A DNA stretch of 15,103 nt, taken from contig UZAN01040938.1 of NCBI GenBank assembly GCA_900618425.1, positions 18,682 to 33,784 of the forward strand. Direction: 5' to 3'. Under the pieces are notes generated by a model. It searched no databases. It saw only the letters and a program-made list of their open reading frames with translations, and had not been told where the DNA came from. Positions 7,823 through 15,103 of the stretch are shown here, one piece after another; positions within the stretch are counted from its first letter, which is position 1; each line of letters opens with the position of its first letter. Position numbers and translations under genes: made by a program. Source of the stretch: Echinostoma caproni (taxonomy: Eukaryota > Platyhelminthes > Trematoda > Plagiorchiida > Echinostomatidae).

Positions 7823-8218
7823 TTTCGACCGAATGTCTCTGATGATCAACAACAACCTTTCCTGGGTGATCGTTGTACAAATGTTCACCGCTTGCAACCA
7901 AATTCGTTAGGTTCTGATTGTGACAACATAAAAACTTGGAAGCAATCAAAAACAACCACAACCACCGAAGAGCAGTATGAAAATCCGGATGGCGCGACTC
8001 ACGTGGCTGGTGGGGACAACAGACCTCCTGAAAAGCGAGTTGAAGCTTACGATGAAGTGTTAGCAGAAGTAACGGCGCAAAACACCAAATTTTATACGGA
8101 TCCGAAACTGCGGTTTTGTTGCTGTAACAGTCGAGTTCCAACGGTGCAAAGCCTACCAGTAGTGGATGTGGATGATCCGAGCGAGATTTGCACGAGTTTT
8201 ATCCTGGTTCCTCAAAAT
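7823..8218 (+). CDS. candidate host-gene exon, unknown protein
   Basis: The acceptor CGTTTCTTCCAG ends at 7822 and the donor AAT|GTGAGT is at 8218/8219. The 396 bp between them are open in one frame and begin and end in phase 0, giving 132 residues. The composition is that of a soluble or cytoplasmic segment. It starts with a Gln/Asp-rich stretch (DDQQQPFLGD), then KTTTTTEEQYENPDG, a charged helix-like part (EKRVEAYDEVLAEVTAQN), a cysteine cluster in KLRFCCCNSR that could be palmitoylated or metal-binding, and VVDVDDPSEICTSFILVP. There is no membrane segment and no family I recognise. The reverse strand is also partly open (7683-8141), but without splice signals and with less protein-like content. 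This is the best host coding candidate here. It sits about 130 bp after the CCAAT-rich repeat. Confidence 0.5.
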
Positions 8219-8667
8219 GTGAGTTTATGTTGGGTTTGGGTTGGGGGAAACATGACAATATTGATCCTTTTCATTGATGAGATAGTTTTATTTTTTGGAG
8301 TATTTTATGAAGTCGTTTTGAAACGAGAAGCTATAGTCAATGAACAAACGATGGGTTTTCACTATCATAATGACAGATTTAATTTCATGGTGTATATAAG
8401 AATGTAACCAATTTCCCCATTATCTAGATCACATAATCCAGTATCGCGGATAGCTAGTTTCTTGATTTGCTTAAAAGGGAACAACACATTATTGATGCGT
8501 AAAGCATTTGATTTATTATTTTTATCTGATTTTATTATTATACCTATCAGTGTGTATCAACTCTCTATGGTAGAATTAACATGTAAGTTTGTTCATGGAC
8601 TCGAACGACCCACCAAATCAATGCCAAAAGAACAAAGCGTCAACAGCGCCTTCAAAGTTCTTCACAG

Positions 8668-8880
8668 TATTATATCCACATGTCGCCAGCAACTGTTCAA
8701 AATACAGTGATCATTGTGACACAGACTTCTGGAGAATGTGCTTCAGAGACAAACCAACAACGAAATTCCTTAGCCATGGATACCACAGAAAGCAGCGGCA
8801 AACTTCCAGTTTGGTGTTTTATTTCTTACCGACCGGATACGAAAAGGACATCTGCGAGTGCGTTACAGAGAGAAAAGTGA
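8668..8880 (+). CDS. candidate terminal exon of the same gene
   Basis: TTCTTCACAG at 8658-8667 is a fair acceptor. The phase-0 frame after it is open for 70 codons to a TGA at 8878-8880, followed immediately by TAATGA, giving tight termination. The content is polar: TVIIVTQTSGECASETNQQ, then SLAMDTTESSGKLPVWCF and a basic, Ser/Thr-rich tail ending in SALQREK. Its phase fits the donor at 8219, with a 449-bp intron. No canonical AATAAA follows closely. Two other frames are also open across 8587-8710, which lowers confidence. With exons at 7234 and 7823 the product would be 209 residues. Confidence 0.35.
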   Translation, partial: YYIHMSPATVQNTVIIVTQTSGECASETNQQRNSLAMDTTESSGKLPVWCFISYRPDTKRTSASALQREK

Positions 8881-9309
8881 TAATGATCAAATTGAAATCT
8901 ATCACAAAGTTGGGAGTATCACGTGTTCGTGCTGTTTTTATGCCCATCATGATCAGGCAGCATATATAGTCACCGTGATTTGAAAATTGATAAATGGACT
9001 GAAGGTCGTCTTCAAACAACAAACACTAGCTGGGGAACTGATTGATTTGTATTATGTGTAATACACATAGATGTCCAGCGGATCGACGCTCTCCTGTGAT
9101 AGCAGTGCTAGGAAGAGGTAAAGGAAGATTTTTGGGAGGAGATTTGTCCAAAATGACCAACTGTTTTGTGGATCGATACTGCATTCACCATCCCTGCGGA
9201 TTGCCTTTTGTTTTATATGAGACGGATGTCGGATATAATGCGTCGCCTGTATTTTGCTTGCTTCGAGGTTTCGGAAGATAACAAGAAAGATTGTTCTTGC
9301 CATATATGA
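8881..9309. other. open in several frames, coding status unclear
   Basis: From about 9042 to 9380 long frames overlap on both strands (plus 9042-9281; minus 9052-9369, 9185-9382 and 9213-9509). One minus frame continues past a single TGA near 9185 for a further 50 or so codons with protein-like content (KSPPKNLPLPLPSTAITGER). None shows a domain I recognise. This may be an old coding sequence, but its strand cannot be decided from sequence alone. Confidence 0.25.
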
Positions 9310-9468
9310 AGTTTTGAAGATATTTGGGATTTTCGGCTGCATATCCAGTTTCGTTTGATACGCGCACATTTGGGTCTGTCAACTGAAGGTGAGTGCCTTT
9401 CAGTTATCTGATTTGTAGTACGGCCAGGAAATCCAGTTTTCATCGTTTTAAGACAGCAACTTGTGTGA
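9310..9468 (+). CDS. possible two-part exon with a 30-nt intron
   Basis: A frame open from 9310 reads EDIWDFRLHIQFRLIRAHLG and reaches GAAG|GTGAGT at 9388/9389. A 30-base stretch to TTTGTAG (9418) restores the same frame, which continues RPGNPVFIVLRQQLV to a TGA at 9466-9468. Very short introns are known in flatworm genes. The total is only about 43 codons without a start codon, so this is suggestive and no more. Confidence 0.2.
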
Positions 9469-10753
9469 TCATGCGTGTATAACACAAACAACAATCTCTC
9501 TCTATACATATATCTATAAGCACATAAAATTGACAGTGGTCTAGTTTTCCATAGTTTTTACTTTTAGTCCGATATTCCTTTATCAGAAAGCGATTTTGAA
9601 GCGACAAGTTTGCTTTCTTGAAATGTTTCCCCGAAAAATCATAGAAGAATAAGAGGTGAAAGTACTTAACTGGTTTTAAACAATTTCAGAAACCTTGAAT
9701 CACGGTTTGTAGAATGTTTTCAGGACGATCGTTTATATCCAGTCGCTTTTACTTTTGGATAAGGCCTCCGCTGTAGTTCTGACCAGCTACTGGCGATCCT
9801 ACACTAGTATGGTACTGGAATAAATCATACGAGCAAAAATGTCTGCTTTTCAATCAGTTAGGTACAACCTAGTCCTGATATAGAATATGGTGGTAAATTA
9901 TCTGAAGAATTAATGAGGCTAAACAACAATTGCATGCAGGTGCAACACAAACCAGGACTCCTAACGATTATCTACCAGTCTCCCTTTAGCACAATTTTAA
10001 GCCCGTATTCGTCAGGAGAGTTCTTATAATGATTTTTGCTGCAGGTGAAATCTTGAAATATGTGCACGTAGACTGACCGTTCATTGCACGAGGAATGTTA
10101 ATGCTCTGCGAATCTAGGGGGCATCTCTCAAGGCAAACCTCTGGAATCCTACGCGTAATTTTGTATTGAGTGCATCTGTAAAGCCAATATGCCTCCAATC
10201 GCATCGAGACTGAAGTTATTGGTGAGCGTTGAAGAGACCGCACCTACATGATCCAGCCAGATTTAATAGTTCAGTTTTCACTGCCGTAAATTCATTCATG
10301 TCTAGAACCTTATTAGGTAAAGATTAAACAGAAATTAGCTTCACAAAACCAGACGATTTGGTACTTGAATGCTTCCTGGATAAGTCACTACAGCGGAAAA
10401 AATGCGTAGAGGCAATTTACTGGTGCCTTCCCCCTACTGGATGAGCGTAGAAATTAGGTACCCATAAAAGGACTCCCGACGGTGTGGAAGTTTCCGTACA
10501 TCGTTGGGCGAATGGACATCCCATAGCCAGTAATGTGCTACTTCGTTCACTTTCAAAATGTTTTACTGGGCGTATGATGTTGCTACCATCACAACGAGAC
10601 TGCACCTTGTCGTTGTGTTATAGCTTGCGTGCCTCCATCATCCTGCGGGCTTTTCAAAGTCACTTCTCCAATCATGCCTGAAGGGTCAATGAGTAGAGGG
10701 TAGAAGAAACTCAGTCTCACAAGGCTAGCTGCTTGGGTACATCCTGGCTTTCT
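9469..10753. other. no recognisable gene
   Basis: This holds a short CT/TA-rich stretch at 9490-9520, a minus-strand 85-codon frame at 9986-10243 and opposed 62-65-codon frames at 10417-10681. None has motifs I can name. The block 10420-10750 is GC-richer than its left flank and could be the edge of the repeat that follows. Confidence 0.3.
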
Positions 10754-11475
10754 TTAATTATCCAAGTTCGCCCCTGGAGGGGTCACTCCGGCAAATAAAC
10801 ACGGCGAGGGGCAGTTTAAAATTAAAAAACACCCTGTCAGGTGTATGTAGGAAAGGGGCTTCCTCTTGACGGTGGGAGAAATCTTCCCAATACACTGGAC
10901 AGCTACCGCCCGCCCAAGCTGGGCGACCCCCAGCCAACAAGGTGTTGTCTCGTCCACGTTCCGCTTGTCACTTTGTGCGCATGAGACTAAAGGCCAATCC
11001 CGACAATCTACGCACCAGCGAACAAAACACTTAACTCAACCCTGAAAACCTTGTGTGACAGATCTCTAGAAGTTCTCACACGGGTTCTCCGTTCACGCTT
11101 CCATGTTGGATCTACGCCCACTGCTTTGTGGGTCAGACTTTTGAGTCAAAGGTTATTGTGAGGGTTCCCAAACAAAAACCTTTATCGATGTGGGCTACCA
11201 AGAAGCATGCCATGTCTTAAAGTCTGAGGCACCCATTTGGAAAAACCTCTTTCCCATCTATCTAGTTAGTCTTCTCAATCCCGAATGATCCCAGGTGCAT
11301 CCTGTTTTCTCAACCCATCGGATGTCACTCAGTTTTACCAGCAAGGCTAGACAATCAGAAGTTTCAGGATTTTTGAAACCAAAATTCTCCTTGCACTTCG
11401 GCGCGTTCGATTTCTGCACACTCTATAAGATCGGTAAGCTGCCTTAGATGGAACCCTTGAAACTTTCAATTTAGA
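10754..11475. repeat. probable dispersed repeat, unclassified
   Basis: At 10754-10957 two minus-strand frames overlap almost completely (67 and 60 codons; one contains GVAQLGRAVAVQCIGK), which points to biased composition more than to coding. A perfect 6-bp hairpin, GCTGGG with CCCAGC across CGACC, is at 10918-10934. Downstream on the minus strand there is no frame of note up to the oligo-A tail of the Jockey-like element. The sharp rise in GC here compared with the left flank suggests an inserted element, but no second copy, terminal repeat or Pol III box is evident in this window. Confidence 0.3.
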
Positions 11476-11564
11476 TTTTTTTATTACGCAAAAGTGAATA
11501 CAGTAAAAGGGGGTAAACCCCATGATTCGAAGATGTACTGTAAGCGGGAAGGTATGGGGAACAT
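11476..11564 (-). mobile_element. 3' untranslated end and oligo-A tail of the Jockey-like element
   Basis: On the minus strand the C-terminal reverse transcriptase frame stops at 11565. About 80 bases later the strand reads CGTAATAAAAAAATC, that is seven T on the plus strand at 11476-11482, which includes an AATAAA-like signal. Non-LTR retrotransposons end in such A-rich tails, so the element's 3' boundary is placed here. A target-site duplication could not be paired because the 5' end is truncated. Confidence 0.5.
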
Positions 11565-11849
11565 TTAAGCTGGAATCAACTTGATTCTGCGTTTAAAAAC
11601 CTGGATGTTGTACGTTGGAGGGAAGACAGTTGTGCTGTTCTTGGGGAAAAAAGATGATTGAAAGTTAGAAATGAGACATCGGGGGATGGTCACTTGGAAT
11701 GGGTGACTAGCCGCTTGTGCGCGGGATCTGCAAGGAAGAACAAGTGGGAGAGGGACAGATGCGGAAAGTTCATCAGAGCAAAATCCAAAGTAGTATCGAT
11801 AGAGCAATAATAAAGAAGCAACTGCCCGACAGTGAGCTAGTGACTGCAA
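11565..11849 (-). pseudogene. C-terminal part of the Jockey-like reverse transcriptase ORF
   Basis: This 94-codon frame has the end typical of these ORF2 proteins: SLAHCRAVASLLLLYRYYFG, a CSDELS block, then SHPFQVTIPRC, SSFFPKNSTT and a terminal FPPTYNIQVFKRRI. In the family this region follows the thumb and ends the protein. The stop at 11565 is probably close to the original one, because the A-tail follows. The frame differs from 12213-12880, so frameshifts separate them. Confidence 0.75.
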
Positions 11850-11857
11850 GGTCGATG

Positions 11858-12164
11858 TTAGGGACGGGTTGTTGATGAGACGGATGGCCTTACGTTGAAC
11901 CCGATCAAGGAGAGATAGTGAGGTAGACGAAGCTCCGCCTCACACATGACCGCAGTATCCAAGTGTAGGGCGAATCTAAGCTTTATAAAGCGAGAGGTGA
12001 ATGGGGGTGAATAACCGTCTGGCACCGAAGAGGAAAATAATTTTGCGCATAGCGCGGGAAACAAGTAGATAAATATAAGGTGACCACGAAAGAGAAGAAG
12101 ATAAGGAAAGACCCAATAAGTTGTAAGATTCTGTGGAACGGAGAATATTTGAGTTGAAATTCAA
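11858..12164 (-). pseudogene. thumb/connection region of the Jockey-like reverse transcriptase, frameshifted
   Basis: Two overlapping frames carry successive pieces. In 11976-12164, SYNLLGLSLSSSLSWSPYI and ARRLFTPIHLSLYKA match the block after the catalytic domain in Jockey-type proteins. In 11858-12064, TAVMCEAELRLP and LSLIGFNVRP match the following block. The switch lies near 11976-12000, so at least one small indel occurred there. Between this and the RT domain (12165-12212) the frame is also interrupted. Confidence 0.65.
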
Positions 12165-12212
12165 GGAAGAGGAGAAAGATGTGTGTTTAAGATGAATGAA
12201 AATAAAGGAAGT

Positions 12213-12880
12213 TTAACTGGCATTGAACAGAACACGGTTGCTACAGCCCCAAACAGACATAAGGCCCAGATCAGAATTTAGGGAGAAATTGAGGGAGGAG
12301 CCGTCGTCACTAAAAATGGAGTTAGCGATGCGCGAAGAAGAATATGACAAAGAGTGTAGAGTAGCGTCATCGGCAAAGGCGTGAATAGGATTTGAAGTTG
12401 AAGGAGGAAGGCCATCAATAAACATCAGAAAAAGGGAAGGGGAAAGTACGGAACGTTGGGGAACACCAGCATTTACAGGCACGGAACGAGACATGGTCTC
12501 ATCTACTCGGACGGAGATACTGCAGTCCTTGAGGTAGCTTGCTGTCCAGGACAAAAGTTCCGAAGGAAAGTCAAACTTGGGTAGTTTAACCAGCAAACAG
12601 GCGTGCCAGACACGATCGAAAGCTTTCGATTTATTCAATGACACCGCATGAGTTTCCCAGTGGTTGTCGAGTGCCGCTGACCATGTATGCGAAATGAGCG
12701 CCAGAAGATCACCGGCAGATCGATGTGATCGGAAACCGTAATGGCGGTCGCTAAGCCTATTGTTCTGCTCCGGGTGGTGGCGGAGTTGATCAGAAACAAC
12801 TGATTCCATAACCTTCGAAATGACTGATGTGAGAGAGATGGGGCGGTGGTTGTTGATGTATATTGTGTCTCCGAAACACG
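12213..12880 (-). pseudogene. Jockey-like non-LTR reverse transcriptase catalytic domain
   Basis: The domain reads in order NNHRPISLTSVISKVMESVV (block 1), YGFRSHRSAGDLL (block 2), SLNKSKAFDRVWH (motif A), GVPQRSVLSPSLF (motif B) and FADDATLHS (motif C). It would copy the element's RNA at a nicked chromosomal target. Motif A should have Asp where Asn is found (codon 12633-12635), a catalytic residue, and motif B has Arg for the usual Gly. FADD is intact, about 80 residues after motif A as expected. The open frame extends to 12962 but family similarity ends near 12880, where the CR1-like element begins on the other strand. The endonuclease and ORF1 are missing, so this is a 5'-truncated copy. 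The lineage name is from motif style, not a tree. Confidence 0.85.
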
Positions 12881-12928
12881 CACAAATGACCATACTCCCA
12901 GTGTTCTCCTGACCCAACCTCATCCTCA

Positions 12929-13087
12929 CACTTCGCCCTTCGTGTATCAGGCGATTTAGCATCCGAAGCTCGAGGTATTGCTGGTGTCGAGATTGCGCTA
13001 AGTGCCAAGGCTGAGCGCTCGCTTCTTGACTGGATTCCAGTCAGTGGCGACTATGCACTGTACGTCTCAACGGTTCAACACGGGTGA
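12929..13087 (+). pseudogene. CR1-like element, start of the endonuclease domain
   Basis: The frame begins HFALRVSGDLASEARGIAGV and continues ALSAKAERSLLDWIPVS, a block characteristic of the apurinic-like endonuclease of CR1-type elements in flukes. After about 13048 this frame loses similarity and ends at a TGA (13085-13087), while similarity passes to the next frame: one small indel. The N-terminal part of the endonuclease with its first catalytic residues is absent. The Jockey-like element of the opposite strand begins just to the left. Confidence 0.65.
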
Positions 13088-13277
13088 ACAGCTACAAAAC
13101 GAAGCGTCGATGCTCACTCGTCGTATCCGTTTATTCACCGACCGATTACAGTGCACCTGAAGTCAAGAATGAATTCTACAAGGATCTTTCTCAATTACTC
13201 CATAGTGTTAAATCAACGGACGTCGTAGTAGTCGCCGAATACTTAAATGCCCAACTGAGCTCCCTGGACGAATGAGA
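13050..13277 (+). pseudogene. CR1-like endonuclease, central part, inactivated
   Basis: The frame gives VRLNGSTRVNSYKTKRR, then VVSVYSPTDYSAPEVKNEFY, DLSQLLHSVKSTDVVVVA and NAQLSSLDE. It covers the central strands of the endonuclease/exonuclease/phosphatase fold. The key loop, normally GDFNAQLG, reads EYLNAQLS here (codons 13237-13260), so the catalytic Asp is Tyr while the Asn is kept. The frame then ends at a TGA. Endonuclease activity would nick target DNA to start reverse transcription; this copy could not. Confidence 0.75.
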
Positions 13278-13904
13278 AAAGTTTCTTGACGGTCTATATA
13301 CAATCAACCGCAATAAAGCATCCAGCAACGGTTACCCACGATAAAATGGCAGTGAAACTTGTAAATCGGCTTTTGAAGCGGACCTCTCCGATTGCTTATC
13401 AGTCCATCCACCAGCCGAAGGACTCAATGCACACTGGAAGCAAATCAAGGAAGCTGTGGAAATATCGATAAAAAACGGTGAACTCTGCCTTAAGCTCAAA
13501 GCACAAACGATGGGTCTCGACCAACTCGGCGGCCCTGCTGTACGCCCGCAGAGCTCTTTCTCCTGGTGCCACATATGACACTCCACAAACCCGTTAAACG
13601 CCAGCTCATCAAAAGTTTGAGAAATGACCGCGAGAATTGGTAATATTCGCACTTTTTCGTCTGATTAGGAATACAAACCCTATGAATAAAGAGGCGCAAA
13701 CGAGGTAATTAAGTAGTCTGATGACATTGTATGTTTGATTGATTGTGTATTCAACAACGCTATCTTCAACGATGGGCAGAACGTTTTAGGGCGCAGTTCA
13801 ACTGGCACTCGTCAAAGCAAAACCTCCCAACACCTGCTTCAGTTGTGTAAATACTGCCAGTAGAAATCTTTCGAATTAGCAGAGAACAGTAGCAATGTAA
13901 TTCA
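13278..13904 (+). pseudogene. CR1-like element, linker between endonuclease and reverse transcriptase, heavily decayed
   Basis: Pieces of the linker occur in different frames, in the family's order: LNAHWKQIKEAVEISIKNG near 13425-13480, VSTNSAALLYARRAL near 13510-13550, KPVKRQLIKSLRNDRENW near 13585-13640, LFRLIRNTNP near 13652-13682, and RWAERFRAQFNWHSSKQ near 13765-13820. The C-terminal half of the endonuclease, normally before the first piece, is largely missing, so a deletion is likely near 13290-13400. Many stops and frame changes show long decay. Confidence 0.6.
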
Positions 13905-13911
13905 TGTACAA

Positions 13912-14112
13912 TGACAGAAGCATGTCTTTAGCCGATACCGGCCGTACAAGTAACCAGCAGTCAGCCAATCAATACCAAGCATACACGTAGTGCAGTCTGA
14001 TTGGTCACTGTAATCAAGGTTGCATGTGAGGAACGTCCATGTCACGCACGTGTATGTCTGTACGTTTGTGTGTGTATCGAGTGTTGATGTTGCGCGTTCA
14101 AGAGGAGCGATG
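13912..14112 (+). repeat. CCAAT-box-rich repeat, copy B, inserted in the CR1-like element
   Basis: This block interrupts the CR1-like sequence. It shares the ordered motifs of 7490-7690, including CAGCCAATCAAT, CTGATTGG, TAATCAAGG, CACGCACGTG and a GTGTGTGT-rich end. The 7-mer TGTACAA flanks it at 13905-13911 and 14113-14119 and could be a target-site duplication, which would make the insert 201 bp. It is younger than the CR1-like copy it interrupts. A solo LTR or a non-autonomous element is possible. Confidence 0.4.
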
Positions 14113-14127
14113 TGTACAAGTGTTATC

Positions 14128-14540
14128 AAACAAATGCGTTAGACTGCACAACAGATATCAGTCCTCTATCTAAAACGGCGGTTACCAGAAATATCAATTA
14201 CCTCAAAATATATGAGGCCTCCGGTCCAGATGGGCTGTTCCCATCTGTTTTGAAGGATGGAGAGTCAGCCTTGGCTTTAGAGTTGAAGAAACTCGTGAGA
14301 ACAATATAGGAGAGCGAAGGGGTTCAAACTGAAAGGTATCCATGGATCATTATACCGATTTACAAGAAAGGTGACAGTTCCTCTTGTGAAAACCACAGGG
14401 GAATTAGTTTATTCAACATCGTCTCTGAGCTTCTCGCTGGTGCTATACTCCATCGGTTGTCCATCGCACACGAGCAGTGCCCGCTTGAGAACCTAGCTAG
14501 TTTTAGACCTGGTCGAGGTTGTATAGGCCACATTTTCTCC
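14128..14540 (+). pseudogene. CR1-like reverse transcriptase, N-terminal half
   Basis: The frame gives YLKIYEASGPDGLFPSVL (the GPDG block), then VRTI and a TAG at 14307-14309 where the family has Trp, so TGG has become TAG. In the same frame it goes on with WIIIPIYKKGDSSSCENHRG, ISLFNIVSELLAGAILHRL and FRPGRG. A single extra T near 14519-14521 shifts the frame before CIGHIF. The palm residues that should follow, with the first catalytic Asp and the primer-grip region, are deleted. This is the polymerase of the same element as the endonuclease at 12929-13277. Confidence 0.85.
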
Positions 14541-14632
14541 AAATTCTGGCATCGATTTGCTCCCAGGCGGTAGACTGTCCGATCTGAAATATGCAAATGA
14601 CATCGTGCTGTTACGTGAAGATCCATAAAAGT
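14541..14632 (+). pseudogene. CR1-like reverse transcriptase, catalytic motif C region
   Basis: The third frame reads NSGIDLLPGGRLSDLKYANDIVLL and meets a TAA near 14629. The segment before and including YADD is well conserved in this family; here the motif is YAND (14590-14601), with the first catalytic Asp replaced by Asn. It directly abuts the N-terminal half at about 14540, so an internal deletion of several hundred bases, compared with a full-length element, removed motifs A and B. Confidence 0.8.
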
Positions 14633-15080
14633 TGCAAGCTTTTCTGGATCATTTTAGTGTTAGTGTATGAGTTTTGAACTTTCTAAGTGTAAAATGTTGC
14701 TGCAAGACTGGGTTGGTCCAGCTCCCAGTCTCTTTAACTTGGGAAGTAGTCGAGGAAGTAGACAAATTTTTTACTTGGGCTGCTATATCACCTGAGGGAC
14801 GCTTTACAGATGAAGCATAAGCACGCACCGAGAAGGCTCGGTTGGAAATTGGTAAATTGAGACATCCATGGCACCGTTGCGACACCCAGCTGTCTGTGAA
14901 AGATCGAGTGTATGCTGCGGCAATTAGGCCAGTGCACAAGCTTTGTCATTACGGGAACAGGATAAAAATAGATTGTCGGCACTCGAACAGCGCCGTCTAC
15001 GCAGAATTTCACGAGTTTTGTGGTAAAATCGGACAAGTAATGCTGACTCTAGGCAAATATTACTCTTAGCAGGTTGACCC
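14633..15080 (+). pseudogene. CR1-like element, thumb and C-terminal region
   Basis: Successive pieces in shifting frames follow the family order: SKCKMLLQDW near 14670-14710, VVEEVDKFFTW near 14750-14780, ISPEGRFTDEA, ARTEKARLEIGKLRHPWHRC near 14820-14880, QLSVKDRVYAAAIRPV near 14888-14935, and EQRRLRRISRVLW near 14985-15022. The element likely continues past the window edge. On the opposite strand the open frames here are shadows of this sequence. Confidence 0.7.
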
Positions 15081-15103
15081 CGATAAATTTTCTTCATCTA
15101 TAA

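Noticed and set aside
11740..11785. CTGATGA on the minus strand, a possible hammerhead ribozyme core
   Set aside because: No GAAA or matching stems follow, and it lies in the reverse transcriptase C-terminus.
12635..13008. Other minus-strand frames over the reverse transcriptase (12635-12883 and 12790-13008)
   Set aside because: They are shadows of the motif-bearing frame and carry no RT motifs.
13332..13699. Minus-strand frames over the CR1-like linker
   Set aside because: Plus-strand pieces match the element in order; the minus frames have no such match.
14360..15036. Minus-strand frames over the CR1-like reverse transcriptase
   Set aside because: They are shadows of plus-strand RT blocks such as CENHRG and YAND.
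1..15103. CRISPR arrays, operons, tRNA or rRNA genes
   Set aside because: No regularly spaced repeats with unique spacers, no clustered same-strand genes, and no conserved RNA-gene sequence were seen. The 21-bp array has no spacers.

Overview
This window looks like repeat-rich, non-coding animal DNA, most likely from a parasitic flatworm (a digenean such as a liver fluke). That placement is an inference. It rests on the mix of decayed Ty3/Gypsy LTR elements, a CR1-type element of the endonuclease plus reverse transcriptase kind common in fluke genomes, and a Jockey-like element, all embedded in sequence with short AT-rich introns. Nothing looks bacterial: there are no operons, no ribosome binding sites and no long intact genes.

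Left part (1-5285): gag remains of two Ty3/Gypsy copies on the minus strand (1-193 and 205-948), joined at an undetermined base (195). Next come an orphan minus-strand Gypsy reverse transcriptase fragment (1946-2167) and two related Gypsy 5' ends facing each other (2536-3005 plus strand, 3655-4055 minus strand). The last piece is an inverted-repeat structure (4135-5285) whose left arm carries a 21-bp tandem expansion. Its interior holds two copies of an immunoglobulin-like exon fragment.

Middle (5286-11470): mostly unannotatable. There are three exon-like islands. The best is a phase-0 396-bp exon (7823-8218) with good splice signals, a possible terminal exon at 8668-8880 and a possible tiny first exon at 7234-7254. 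Together these could encode a host protein of about 209 residues that I do not recognise. A minus-strand exon-like frame lies at 6519-6776. A CCAAT-box-rich repeat lies at 7490-7690 and has a diverged relative at 13912-14112.

Right part (11476-15103): two non-LTR retrotransposons meet head to head near 12880-12930. A Jockey-like reverse transcriptase runs on the minus strand down to an oligo-A tail at 11476-11482. A CR1-like element runs on the plus strand from its endonuclease (12929) through its reverse transcriptase to the window edge. Both are dead: stops, frameshifts, an internal deletion and catalytic-residue changes are visible.

I see no clear new biological system. The points most worth checking are the 4135-5285 inverted-repeat structure carrying an exon-like fragment, the 7.2-8.9 kb candidate gene, and the three single-N positions that all sit beside duplicated or inverted sequence and may be assembly seams.
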